Shown here in pieces: positions 1-9,007 of a stretch of 64,000 nt of DNA. Origin of the DNA: Brachionus koreanus. Taxonomy: Eukaryota; Rotifera; Eurotatoria; Ploima; Brachionidae. The translations under genes and the position numbers were made by a program. The first letter of the stretch is position 1. Each line of letters starts with the position of its first letter. The stretch covers positions 1,947,398 through 2,011,397 of the forward strand of contig PJRA01000196.1 in assembly GCA_016987375.1 (NCBI GenBank). The letters are read 5' to 3'. The notes beneath the pieces were generated by a model that did not search any database, was not told the DNA's origin, and saw only the letters and a list, made by a program, of their open reading frames with translations.

Positions 1-197
1 GCAAATTGATTGCGATTTATTTTCAATATCATTAAAGTGAGTGAAATTTTGCAGAGATTTTGCAGACGTCGGCAGTAGGTGAAACAACAGTTGTTTCACT
101 TTGTTTCAACAGCAGAACAAATTTTGGCTTTTAGAAAAAAAGTTATAGAGCTTTTTAATTTTTGTATTGAAAATTTTTTATGAAATTTCACATTGCC
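1..197. repeat. Palindromic MITE fragment (GGCAATGTGAAAT family), cut by window start
   Basis: The right end reads ATTTCACATTGCC (about 185-197), the reverse complement of the GGCAATGTGAAAT end seen at 10140 and 30092. Internal landmarks shared with the other copies are a T-run ending in CTA and a TTGTTCTGC-like motif, read here on the minus strand. Near the middle is a perfect inverted repeat, GTGAAACAAC-A-GTTGTTTCAC, at 79-99. The left end lies outside the window. It is probably a non-autonomous DNA transposon; no transposase is linked to it. Confidence 0.55.
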
Positions 198-343
198 CTC
201 TCACACTTTGTTTATATTTTGTCCTAATCATGTATCTTCACCAATACCGACTATGTCTTTGAAAATGAATCTAGTCTTCGTTGTATCTAGCTATCATAGC
301 TATTTTCCTAGTAAAACATCTTCGCAAGCCTGCTTGCCGTAGC

Positions 344-364
344 TTATTATTATTATTATTATTT
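344..364. repeat. (TTA)n microsatellite
   Basis: About seven TTA/ATT units follow GCCTGCTTGCCGTAGC. A short simple-repeat tail after a GC-richer segment could mark the 3' end of a LINE, as at 17365-17393, but no coding remnant is linked to it here. Confidence 0.6.
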
Positions 365-511
365 TAAATGACTTACCAAAAGTCGATTTTTCTAGATAAT
401 TTTTATTGAATTCTTTTTTATGATAATTTTTGATTTTTACGTTATTGTATAAAATGATGTACAATAGATTTTTTATAAGCTTGCCTATGAGGCTCAATTT
501 AAATAAATAAA

Positions 512-588
512 TTAAATAAAAATTTTTAAAATTTTTGGTACTGTTACGTTATTATTGCAAAAAAAGACCTCTCAACAGCATCAGTAAC
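512..588. repeat. Dispersed repeat, copy 1 (partner at 8512-8590)
   Basis: About 70 bp share the series GGTxCTGTxACGTTAT, then an A-run, CTC, then CAxCAGTAAC with 8512-8590. Similarity stops soon after. It lies just before the mariner transposase relic and might be part of that element, but the second copy has no recognisable transposase beside it. Confidence 0.55.
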
Positions 589-624
589 TTGTGAAATATA
601 TAGAAATATCTCCAATTGAACAGT

Positions 625-930
625 GTTTCAGACGGACTATTATTTGTGATGAGAAGTGGATCTATTTTTGAAATTATGAAAGCAGAAATCAGTGATTGAA
701 CTTATTTCAATTAGCTCAGCCAGTCGTGAAAAGAGAACACTTTGATAAAAAGGTGATGTTGTGTGTTTGGTGGAATTTCTAAAGGGTAATTCACTTTGAG
801 CTGGTTCTAAACGGTCGTGCTACAAATGCAAAAGTTTATTTTGAACAATTAGAACTAATGTATGCTTTGCTTCAAGTAAAATTTCATTCTTTGGTCAACT
901 GAAAGCAAGGTTTGTTTCAAAATGACAAAA
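625..930 (+). pseudogene. Decayed mariner-family transposase fragment
   Basis: Conceptual translation, with several stops and frame changes, contains CDEKWIYF, then KVMLCVWWN, then a stretch equivalent to KGVIHFEL, a VYFEQLELM-like segment and LFQND at the end. In mariner transposases the same order occurs: a (C/G)DEKW block holding the second catalytic Asp, a KxMLxxWWD block, KGVxxFELL, and an HxDNARPH block holding the third Asp. The N-terminal DNA-binding part and the third catalytic block are missing or eroded. This is a dead transposon relic. I could not define its terminal inverted repeats. Confidence 0.8.
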
Positions 931-1385
931 ATTAAAAAATCAGGCAGAGATCTAACTTCTTCCTCATTCAAAATTAAGATCAAGTTGAAGAAGAGTGTTG
1001 TGAGCTTATTAGCCTGCAAGTTTTTCAAAAAATTCACTACCTTTTTAGAACCATTCAGTATATTTCTAAACAAAATATTGTCGCAATGTTTTTTTAATAG
1101 CAGTTTAATAAGTTTTTTTGAAATTTTCTAAATATAAATCCTTGGTTTGTCAGCCGTTTATAAATTTACCTTAATCTATGTTAATTTGTATAAAAAATCA
1201 AAAAAATTCAAGTCTTTTTTATTAAGTGAATATTAAATTGAATTTTTTTTACAATTTAATATTTATCAGAGAAAAAAGTGCTTTTAGTGCTTTGTTAAGG
1301 AAATATTTTGATTTAATGAAAATTATTATTAAAAAAAATATTTTAAGGTTTATTTTAAAGCATTTACATTTTATTAATATTTAAT
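931..1385. other. Intergenic, no gene seen
   Basis: AT-rich sequence with homopolymer runs. Both strands carry short open frames of about 70 codons without similarity or splice context. It separates the mariner relic from the 3' end of the Hog-domain gene. An AATAAA-like polyadenylation context for that gene is not clear. Confidence 0.6.
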
Positions 1386-2441
1386 TCATTTGAAAAGATG
1401 TGGAAAAACTTCATAAGTAACTAGATGTAGAAAATTAAAGTATTTCGGAACATTAATAGACTCTTGTTTTTTAAAGTTATTTGTCCAATTTAGCATTTTT
1501 AAAATCTTGTACCAAAATCGAATAGGAAACATTGCCATATCAGCCAAACTATGACTGTTAATATCAGCATAGCATGACGCATCTATTCCATTAACCAAAA
1601 TAGTTCCATGATCAGTCAGCGGCGCAATGAAGCCCTCTTTAACTTGAAAATCGATTCGCTTCACTTCAAATTCTTTGAAGCCTTTATCTTTTAGATCAAA
1701 ATTTCTCAGCTTATCACCGATTTTTACTTCACTCGCTTTTACATAGCCTTTTGAGAGAACATAAATCAAATGAGAACCGGTTAATGAGATTTTATTGTCA
1801 TTCAAATCATAAAAAACTTGAAATAAAGCTTGAAAAAAATTTTTTTTTTAATTAAAATTTTTTATCAAATTATTTTTTTTAGAATTTTACTTGATGAATT
1901 TGAGTGTTTGTGAAAAATTTCTATTATTTCCGAATCGATTAAAAAGCCATTTTTGTCTATAGCTTTAATCTTGTCACCAATTCTAGACTCACTTATAGAC
2001 TTTGAACTGCCATCGGCCATCATTATATGGTTGTCAAACGAAAAACATTTGGATAAAAGAGAAGGGTCTAAATTTTATTATTAAAAAAAAATTTAAAAAA
2101 AAACAATTTTTTCTACTTTTTATCACACACTCCTGGTTTCGGCCACTAATGCAACACTTAAGATTCAGGTCTTGAAGTTCTTCTAAAATACCGGTAGCAG
2201 CTTTGCCACCGAGACAGTCGCGCACATAGGTTGTCATGCATGTCATGTAACCATTGGCCATGTGACAAAAGCTCTTATAATCACCTTTGGATATTAAATC
2301 AATAAAAGCTTGGGGATTTATTGTCAAACATTGAAACATTTGGCTTGGATTGTCCGATATTGGACACCCGCAATTCACAAATTTTATCAACAAAATGCTA
2401 AATATTATTTTTATGAATTCGAGCTGTGTTGTTGATTTCAT
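1386..2441 (-). CDS. Secreted cysteine-rich protein with C-terminal hedgehog-type Hog (Hint) autoprocessing domain
   Basis: Three exons, 2441-2129, 2067-1891 and 1816-1386, join through GT-AG introns of 61 and 74 bp to give 306 residues. Residues 1-23 look like a signal peptide. Residues 24-105 hold eight cysteines (24, 26, 38, 59, 68, 76, 96, 97) and are not a Hedge domain; spacing is loosely like nematode DUF19 modules. The Hint domain starts at Cys112 (KCFSFDNHIMMADG), has the TxxH motif (T176, H179) and the ASCYA block (C245). In hedgehogs the first Cys forms the thioester and TxxH is catalytic. The tail SLADMAMFPIRF...VFPHL resembles the hedgehog sterol-recognition region. I infer self-cleavage and possible lipid addition to the N-terminal module. 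The ATG at 2441 is the only suitable start before the signal peptide. Family certain; partner and role unknown. Confidence 0.88.
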
Positions 2442-3083
2442 CTTTTTTTTTAAATGATATGTGTAATTTATCTTTAAATTGAAAAATATTGATCCGTAAA
2501 TCAATAAAACAAAATTAAGAAAAAGAAAAAAAAAGTTTAACTTGAGTGAAATAAATTGTTTTGCTAATAGCTAGCGTGATTTAAAAGGAAAAAAAAACAC
2601 TTTACAAATAGCTTTTCAGGTGTCAAATTTTCAATTGTCATTTATTTTATTTGTCTTGGGTCTTTATTTCTATAAAATTTTAATCTTTTTTTTTGAAGAT
2701 GTCTAGTTATAAAAATAAATTGAATACAAAGCTCTATATGAGCAATCGACATCCGATACTTTGAGCCAAGTAATTAGGTTAAAAAAGAATATTATAGCAA
2801 TTTAAAATTCAATTTTTTTTTATTTAAATATTTAAATTGTAAATTAGAAATTTTTTTTTCATCAAAAAAAAAAAATTTTTTTTTCATCTCAAACTTTTGG
2901 TCACTTGGCGGACCTAGTAAAACCTAGCTCCAATATTTGCTTTATTTTTAATTATCTTGTTATTCGATTAATTATTTTCGACCTTCAAAATTTGTCAATA
3001 ATAAAAATTTGTTAATTTAAATCAAATTGGCTCTGAATTAAAATAATTCTGTCCATATTGAAATTTTTGAGCATGTTGAGTCT
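2442..3083. other. Intergenic region between divergent genes
   Basis: Probable shared upstream region of the minus-strand Hog-domain gene and the plus-strand genes to the right. It includes an A-run/T-run palindrome around 2862-2886. No coding signal is seen before about 3030. Confidence 0.5.
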
Positions 3084-3224
3084 ATGGATGTAAGTGAGAG
3101 AATAGAATCCATTGTTAGCAAAACCTGCTTAAAATACGCAATTAACCACCACGTTTTGAAACACTGGATTCAAGGTCTTAAGCTGGATTATTTAATCTCT
3201 TTGTTGGATTCATTTTTTTTCTAA
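3084..3224 (+). CDS. Small ORF or orphan exon, weakly SAM-like
   Basis: A 46-residue frame beginning MDVSERIESI; the frame is open back to about 3025 without an earlier ATG. Codon content and the amphipathic pattern, ending HHVLKHWIQGLKLDYLISLL, look coding, and the last part resembles the first helices of a SAM domain (V..W...L.LDY). A full SAM domain needs about 65 residues and the rest is absent, since a stop follows. It could be a relic exon, a small peptide gene, or chance. It ends 23 bp before the next start codon. Low confidence. Confidence 0.3.
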   Translation: MDVSERIESIVSKTCLKYAINHHVLKHWIQGLKLDYLISLLDSFFF

Positions 3225-3247
3225 AAAAAATTTCATCAAAAACAAAC

Positions 3248-3938
3248 ATGCTCTCAATGATTTTGATTTATTTGGCTCTAATAGTCAAAATTAACTGCGA
3301 ATATTTTCTAATAAGCATAAACAACACTTATGGTATAACAAAATCTATCATTAACTATGACAAATCCAACAACTTGTCCTATCCAATTCAATTTACAGGA
3401 GTAGTCAACTATTTGATTAAAAAAAATACGCAATCAGTGTAAATTAATTGATTAAGGAAATTATCACTATATTCATCTAATGTTTCGTTTAAAGATATAA
3501 ACAAAAATGTGACTTTAATTTAAGTGTTTATTATCAAATTGAAGATAGAAAAATAGGATGTGCAAAATCTAAGCATTGTTGCTATACACATGGCATTGGA
3601 TCATGCTGTTCAGTAAACAGCATTGAGTAAATTGCAAAAAAAAAATTTTTTTTTCAAAATTTTATTTAATTTTAAGCTTTTATTTGAAATTTTGTAAACT
3701 ATTTGAATGGATAGTGGTGTTGTTGACCGGCATTGTTTTATACATAGCTATGATAAAACTCTTGAACAAAAATAAAAAACCAAAAATTGTAAAAATAGAA
3801 GAAAAAAACGAGTCAGATAAGCCAGAAGCGAAAAAATTGCTCAAAGCTCCGTTCTTTGTTCAAACACTTCCTGAAGGTACTACAAAAGAATTGTACGATA
3901 ATAATTACAAAAAAGTAACAGGTAAAGAATCGAATTGA
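3248..3938 (+). CDS. Single-pass type I membrane protein with juxtamembrane CC...CC motif
   Basis: Three exons, 3248-3438, 3525-3626 and 3677-3938, join in frame through GT-AG introns of 86 and 50 bp, both starting GTAAAT, giving 184 residues. Residues 1-16 are a signal peptide. The ectodomain has a cluster GCAKSKHCCY...GSCCS (Cys 76, 82, 83, 91, 92) just before a transmembrane helix at about 109-128 (WIVVLLTGIVLYIAM). A lysine-rich cytosolic tail follows. The cysteine cluster next to the membrane recalls CX-type, Shisa-like or VOPP1-like small membrane proteins; that is resemblance only. If the second intron is kept, translation stops at 3630 and a secreted 98-residue form results. Neither exon 2 nor exon 3 has its own ATG, which supports the spliced model. 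Function unknown. Confidence 0.72.
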
Positions 3939-4179
3939 AAATATATATATTTTTTTGATTTTAATATTGAAATATGAAATAAATAAATTTTAAATAAAAA
4001 TTTGAATGAAGTAAAATTTTCTTTATTTAACCCAGATTCACATTCCTTTAAGTAGACCTTATTTTTTTCCTATGAACTGTACTTTCAATTCAAAAATGGC
4101 ATGCATTGGGATAGACTTTTAAAATAAAATATTTATTTTTCTACACAAAATTTCTAAAAATTAAAAATAATTTTCAAAA

Positions 4180-4794
4180 ATGAGTTCTCGTAAGCCATTA
4201 GTATATGTTGTATATTATTCAACATTTGGTCATGTTGAAAAGCTAGCCCATTATGTGATCAAAGGAGTTGAGTCTTCTGGGACAGAGGCCAAATTGTTTC
4301 AGGTGGCCGAAACCTTGCCCAAAAGCATACTAAAAATGATGAATGCCCCAGAAAAACCAAGCAACATTCCGATCATAGACACTGATCAATTAACCGAAGC
4401 TGATGGCTTTTTGTTTGGATTGCCAACCAGATTTGGCACTGCACCGGCTCAGTTCAAGGCTCTTTTTGACTCATGCGGACAGCACTGGCTCACTGGCGCT
4501 TTGTATGGCAAATTTGCCGGTACTTTTTTCTCAACCGCTACCATTGGCGGGGGGCAAGAAACCACTGCTTTGTCTTGTTTGCCCTTTTTTGTTCATCAAG
4601 GCATCAGGTATGTCCCGCTTGGATACAAAAATAGGCAGCTGAACAATAACAAAGTTGTGCATGGCGGTTCGCCATGGGGTGCAGGAACTTTGTCTGATTC
4701 AGATAACAAAAGAGACCCTAGCGAGCTTGAGCTCGATTTGGCGCGTACCCAGGGATTCGAATTTGGAAGTCTAATGAAAAAACTTGTAAAATAA
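4180..4794 (+). CDS. WrbA-type NAD(P)H:quinone oxidoreductase (flavodoxin-like)
   Basis: An uninterrupted 204-residue protein. WrbA/Pst2 enzymes bind FMN and reduce quinones by two electrons with NAD(P)H, limiting redox cycling; they are soluble tetramers. Visible motifs in order: the N-terminal flavodoxin strand and phosphate loop YYSTFGHVEKLA (about 12-23), the FMN-contacting PTRFGTAPAQFKALFD, WLTGALYGK, the glycine-rich IGGGQETT, a VPLGY segment, and the C-terminal GGSPWGAGT with SELELDLARTQG. Length is normal for WrbA. The gene has no intron although its neighbours do, and it is less AT-rich. WrbA is common in bacteria, fungi and plants and uncommon in animals, so horizontal origin or retroposition is possible. 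AATAAA follows closely after the stop. Confidence 0.95.
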   Translation: MSSRKPLVYVVYYSTFGHVEKLAHYVIKGVESSGTEAKLFQVAETLPKSILKMMNAPEKPSNIPIIDTDQLTEADGFLFGLPTRFGTAPAQFKALFDSCGQHWLTGALYGKFAGTFFSTATIGGGQETTALSCLPFFVHQGIRYVPLGYKNRQLNNNKVVHGGSPWGAGTLSDSDNKRDPSELELDLARTQGFEFGSLMKKLVK

Positions 4795-5106
4795 AGTTTT
4801 GAGAATAAAAATTTTAAGTCATGAGATTTTTGCATGCTTATAAACAAAAACCCATGATCATAAATTGTCGATATAGTCACCTAAAATATTTATTAAAAAA
4901 AAAAATTCGACATAATTTATAATATTATAATTTTTATTTTACTAAGAAAAAAAAAAATTTTTTTTTGAAAGACTCATATTTTAATTTTCATCCTACTGGT
5001 ATGAATCCAGAATCTGGCTTTTATCTAGTTTTGTTTCTAAACGAAGATAAAATTTAACTAAACATGATGAACAAAATTTTTATTTATTATTTAGACAATA
5101 CCCAAA

Positions 5107-6048
5107 ATGAAACGAATATTTTTTATGCTTGCATTTTTAGTTGCTTTTAGTGTTTCATCAGCACAAAACGCTAATCTTCAAGTAGCCGAAGCACCTGATT
5201 ATCTTTCATTCGATTCCAAGAGCTCACTCAAACTCAGCGATTTGAAAAATTTACTTTTAGCAATCAATGGATTTCCGGTGGAAAAAGTAATCACTTTTTT
5301 TTGCTTTTTTCTTGCAAAAAAAAAAAAATTTTTTACAGAATGTTGAATGGGACGGCTTGAAAAAAACCAAATCAATTGAATTTCCAAGAGCAACTTTGTT
5401 GTTTGTTTTGAATAACAATCTAACTCAAAATGATCAGACTGAATCAATATCAGTCATTCAAGTATTAATTTAAAAAAAAAAATAAAAAAAAATTTTTGCT
5501 TTATTTAATTTTATTTTATAAAGGACACTGATTTGAATTTTGATTATTTGAAAAAATTGAGTCTTAGTTCAGATACAGCTGTTAAATTTTTGGATAATGT
5601 TCCAAGTAGTAATGATATTGAAGGATTAGACTGTTCAACTTTTAGCTCTTTTTATGTGTTTGAACTATCCGAATCAGTGAATGAAAACAAAATAAAAGAA
5701 ATAAATAAAAAAGCATCAGAAAAATGTTCTAACAATGTTGTTTCTTTGATTCTTGTATCAGATAAACCATTGAGAAACAAAAGACAAGTAAATTTAGTTA
5801 CGAAAATTTTTAAAATTAAATTAATTCAAAAGGCTTCGGGTGAAAGTTCCAATTTGAAGGCTAAAATAATTAATGAAGCTGTATTTTACAGTGATAATTA
5901 TCCGGCAATGTTCAATTTGATCTTTTGGTCTAGTTTGATTCTTGGTCTTGCAGTTTTTGGCATTACATATGGAATGTGGAACATGGATCCAGGTCTAGAT
6001 ACAGTCATTTATCGTATGACAAGTCAGCGTATAAAAAAAGATCAATAA
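5107..6048 (+). CDS. ATP6AP2: ATP6AP2 / prorenin receptor, V-ATPase accessory protein
   Basis: Exons 5107-5286, 5339-5461, 5524-5787 and 5833-6048 give 260 residues. The last intron (45 bp) is a multiple of three without a stop, so keeping it would add 15 residues. A signal peptide spans about 1-19 and a divergent luminal domain follows. A furin-type RNKR site sits at 185-188, where ATP6AP2 is cleaved. One transmembrane helix lies at about 215-235. The C-terminus, GMWNMDPGLDTVIYRMTSQ, is the diagnostic near-invariant tail of the family (YGIWNMDPG.DSIIYRMT). It ends KKDQ, a KKxx ER-retrieval signal. The protein assists assembly of the V-ATPase membrane sector in ER/Golgi and stays with the pump. 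It is shorter than vertebrate orthologues of about 350 residues, mainly in the fast-evolving luminal part. Confidence 0.93.
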
Positions 6049-6853
6049 AAGAGAGAGAGAAAGAGATTTTTCCAAAATTCCTCTGATTTATTCGTTACCT
6101 AAATTAAGATACTTTATTTATTTGTGTGTTTAATTCTATTGACTTGAAATATTAGAATTTAATTTTCGTCGATGTAATGATTTTAGTAATAAAATAAAAA
6201 AAGAAAAAACATTTAAAATTTTTTGTTTTCTAAATAATTAATAAAAGCTATACAATAAAATAGGTAAATTTAAAATAAAGTATAATAAATTCAATAAGCT
6301 TAAAAATATTTATATAGCTAATTCAATAAACGCCAAATTGAGGCATCTTGAAGTTGAGGATCAATTCAAAGAGTTTATTTTTAGATTTTAAAATTAATTT
6401 TTAATTTAATTTAAAAAGCTTTAATGTAACACGGTTAACATGCTATGTAAATTTAAGAAATAACTAATTTTTGAAAAATATTTTCTCAACCTATTGATAC
6501 GATCAATTTTTAGATTTAAATGTAGAAAATAATTTTTTGTGAAGTATTTTTAAAACTATGTCAAAAGTATTGGTAAACTAGCATAAAGTATTAAATTTTG
6601 AAAAAATGAAATTCAAATATCAAATTACAAATAAGCACTAAAAATAAAATATTTTTCTTTACTACAAATATTTTTGAAATTAAAAGCTTGAAAAAAAACC
6701 TAACAAATAATGAGCTAATACATTAAAAAATGGAAGAAAAATAACCCAACAAAGAAGCAGCATTAATATAAAATAAACGTGGAGCTAACATAATAGAAAT
6801 AGTACTCAAAATATATTTTAGATTGATTGAAAGCTAAATTGAGAGGTGCACAG
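6049..6853. other. Intergenic, with a weak coding-like patch near 6330-6395
   Basis: A short GA-rich run follows the ATP6AP2 stop, and AATAAA-like motifs occur near 6240. Around 6330-6395 the plus strand reads INAKLRHLEVEDQFKEF before a stop, with an acceptor-like TATAG upstream but no good donor. Otherwise only AT-rich sequence is seen. Confidence 0.4.
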
Positions 6854-7049
6854 TGTCCAGATGGAGTTTACTTGTTGTTTGACAGACGCAATGACAATTT
6901 ATTGCTTTCAGAAGCGAGAATGAACATGATCATACCAATTTACAGGCATCTAATAGACTATCCGGTGAATTAAAGATTGAAATTAAAATTTACTTTTATA
7001 AACTACTTGATGTTTTACTAAAAGTTCATTTCAGTATTGGGTGATTGAG
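6854..7049 (+). pseudogene. Orphan exon pair of an unidentified gene
   Basis: A 111 bp segment (6854-6964) reads open and coding-like, beginning CPDGVYLLFDRRND and ending YRHLIDYP. A CACAG acceptor and a GTGAAT donor flank it, both phase 0. A possible 15 bp micro-exon (7035-7049, YWVIE) follows a TTTCAG and precedes GTATTT. No start codon exon or plausible last exon was found on either side. It may be a relic of a decayed gene or part of a gene with other exons I could not detect. No family recognised. Confidence 0.35.
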
Positions 7050-7231
7050 GTATTTGTCAAATTTGAATTGAATTGATTAAAGAATTTTTATTTTTTATTC
7101 TTTTTACAATAATTTAATTAAATGTTTTTTAAATTTTTTTAATATTATTAGAACATTCTTAAATTTTATTTTTTACTTAATATTTTTTCCTTCTATTTTT
7201 TTGTCCATTAGACTTAAATTTCATTAAATAA

Positions 7232-7456
7232 ATGAATATTAAAGGGAGTGTTCTATGTCCTTCTCTGTTTATATTGTTTATTTCATGCCTCAACAATTAT
7301 CTATCATTGAGCGCAGAAATTGAAAAATATGCTGATTACATATTAGACTATTTAATTGATAGACCCAAAAGTAATCTACCACAAGAAATTATTAATAGAG
7401 TAGATAAGTGGTGTACAAATAACAACAAATTTTCATATGTTTCTGAGAAACTTTAA
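7232..7456 (+). CDS. Small secreted protein of unknown family
   Basis: A 74-residue frame starting MNIKGSVLCPSLFILFISCL, a good signal peptide with predicted cleavage near residue 25-28. The mature part is about 48 residues, acidic then basic, with one cysteine (KWCTNNN), so it cannot form an internal disulphide. A stop lies in frame just before the ATG. It could be a peptide precursor, although no dibasic amidation motif (GKR/GRR) is present. It lies in a run of genes for secreted or membrane products on the same strand. No homologue recognised. Confidence 0.5.
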   Translation: MNIKGSVLCPSLFILFISCLNNYLSLSAEIEKYADYILDYLIDRPKSNLPQEIINRVDKWCTNNNKFSYVSEKL

Positions 7457-7846
7457 TTAAACATCTATTAGTAAATTTTATTAAAACCAAAAATTTTTAT
7501 TAAAAAATAACATAATCGACCAAATAAATTCAGTAAAAAAGGCCTGATCTTGGATGTATCTTGGATTTATTTGGAAACTATGCTACTAAAAGTTATTTTA
7601 GAAATAAATTCTCAAAACCTTTTTTAATGATGATTTTTGTGCATGATCATTTAAATTTAATTCAATTTTTTAAATGTTTTTCTCTAAAATAAAATTTTTC
7701 AAAAAATTCTTGTCAAATGAGTCAAATTTGTTTTTTTTTTTTGAAAAAATTCTAGTAATTTTTACAAATTTTTAACCTAAATTTTAGCGAATATCTATTT
7801 AAGGAAAAATTTTTAAATTTTTTAATTAATTTCTGTTGTGTAAAAA
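7457..7846. other. Intergenic, no gene seen
   Basis: AT-rich spacer between two short genes for secreted proteins. It should contain the promoter of the gene at 7847, but no clear TATA or initiator element stands out against the AT background. Confidence 0.5.
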
Positions 7847-8203
7847 ATGAATATTTATTCTATTATTTTAATAGTATTTCTATCTTATGTCCTCAAAATC
7901 CAAGCTAATTGGCTTGGTACATGCCAAAAAAATGATTGTAGTCATGCCATTAGTTCATGCTTAAATTGCTATGGTAAAAACCAGTGTAAATCGTGTGTTA
8001 ATACTATTCAGCCATATTGTTCACTCTGCTCAGATCAAATATTTAACACAAATTGTCTAAACAGATCGTCAAATTTTTTTTGTGATAATCTTGATCCTTT
8101 TCAACAAAAAGTTTGCCGTTTATATTGCAGGGGTCAACTAAAACAAAGTGGAAATTGTCTAAGGATTAATAGCCTTCCTATTTGTAAATGCTGCAATGAT
8201 TAA
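7847..8203 (+). CDS. Secreted cysteine-rich protein with defensin-like C-terminal pattern
   Basis: A 118-residue intronless protein. Residues 1-20 form a signal peptide. There are 16 cysteines. The N-terminal part (26-70) has paired CxxC units (CLNC, CKSC, CSLC). The last six main cysteines, C79-x10-C90-x3-C94-x9-C104-x8-C113-x1-C115, fit the cysteine-stabilised alpha-beta arrangement of invertebrate and fungal defensins: CxxxC in the helix, GxC (GNC at 102-104) and a final CxC in the strands. Such peptides act outside the cell, often on microbes. Here the pattern is attached to another cysteine-rich part, and C116 is extra. The antimicrobial role is inferred from spacing only. The ATG at 7847 directly precedes the signal peptide. 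Confidence 0.68.
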   Translation: MNIYSIILIVFLSYVLKIQANWLGTCQKNDCSHAISSCLNCYGKNQCKSCVNTIQPYCSLCSDQIFNTNCLNRSSNFFCDNLDPFQQKVCRLYCRGQLKQSGNCLRINSLPICKCCND

Positions 8204-9007
8204 TTCATTAATAAATAATGAAATAGATTTTATTTTTTAAATTTTCTAAACTATCTCTTCTAATATTCTTCTATAATTCATAAATTTCCAATGCTAATAT
8301 TAAAATTCATTACTGTTTTTAAATACTATCATTAAATGAAACATTGAGTCATTAAATTTTGCCATTTTTTAGAAGGTTTGATATTTTTTTATTTGAATTT
8401 TAAAATTTTTAATCATATTATTTTTAAATTTACAAAATTGAATGCTCTTCAAATGATATGTCAAACTCTTTGTTTATTTGTTTCTAAAAAAATCTATATA
8501 ACTAAAAAACTAACTTTAATTAAAAATTTTGTAATTTTGGTCCTGTGACGTTATAATTGAAAAAAAAAGCCACTCATCAACAACAGTAACAGCAGAGCCA
8601 TTTAAAAAATTCTAATTAAATTTGTGATGTTATGTGGTATCAGTGTAAATCCATTATTAACAATCGGTACAACGGGCTAAAACAAGATTACATCAATTTG
8701 GAATTGAGGTTCAACATTTTTTGTCTTCTCTATCTTTTGATCAAATCCCAATAAAAAAAATAATTTTATAATTAACACAAAATATTCAATTTTTTCTTTA
8801 AAATTTGCTCACAATTCTGTTTTTAATTTAAAGGATTTAAAGAATTTTAACATTGTCATCAAAAAAAGAACAAAAATGAATGCTAATGTTTAAATTTTTA
8901 AATTTTAGAATAAGTATGGCTTAAATGAATCACAGTCTAAAAAACAATTTTTTAAAATTTTTTAGATCAAAAATAAAAATTTTAAAACTATAAAAAATTT
9001 AATTTGT
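8204..9007. other. Intergenic between convergent genes
   Basis: This is the 3' side of both the defensin-like gene (plus) and the lysine-rich membrane protein gene (minus). It holds the dispersed repeat at 8512-8590. Otherwise it is AT-rich sequence without coding signal. Confidence 0.55.
8512..8590. repeat. Dispersed repeat, copy 2 (partner at 512-588)
   Basis: Same orientation as the copy at 512-588, sharing GGTCCTGTGACGTTAT, an A-run, CTC and CAACAGTAAC with few differences. Similarity is restricted to about 75 bp, so this is probably a fragment of a mobile element. Confidence 0.55.

Noticed and set aside
344..364. CRISPR-like or tandem regulatory array
   Set aside because: It is a plain trinucleotide repeat; no spaced direct repeats of CRISPR type exist anywhere in the window.
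300..497. 65-codon minus-strand frame
   Set aside because: Low-complexity Ile/Lys/Asn translation that includes the (TTA)n run; no splice or domain support.
922..1131. Frames on both strands over 855-1131
   Set aside because: They overlap the mariner relic end and show no similarity or signal peptide with function.
2862..2886. A-run/T-run palindromes as terminators or origins (also near 3640, 4945, 5318, 23321, 26106, 52310)
   Set aside because: Such tracts are frequent throughout this AT-rich DNA and occur in introns, so no specific role can be assigned.
4403..4880. Frames overlapping the WrbA gene on both strands
   Set aside because: Shadows of a strongly supported gene in other frames.
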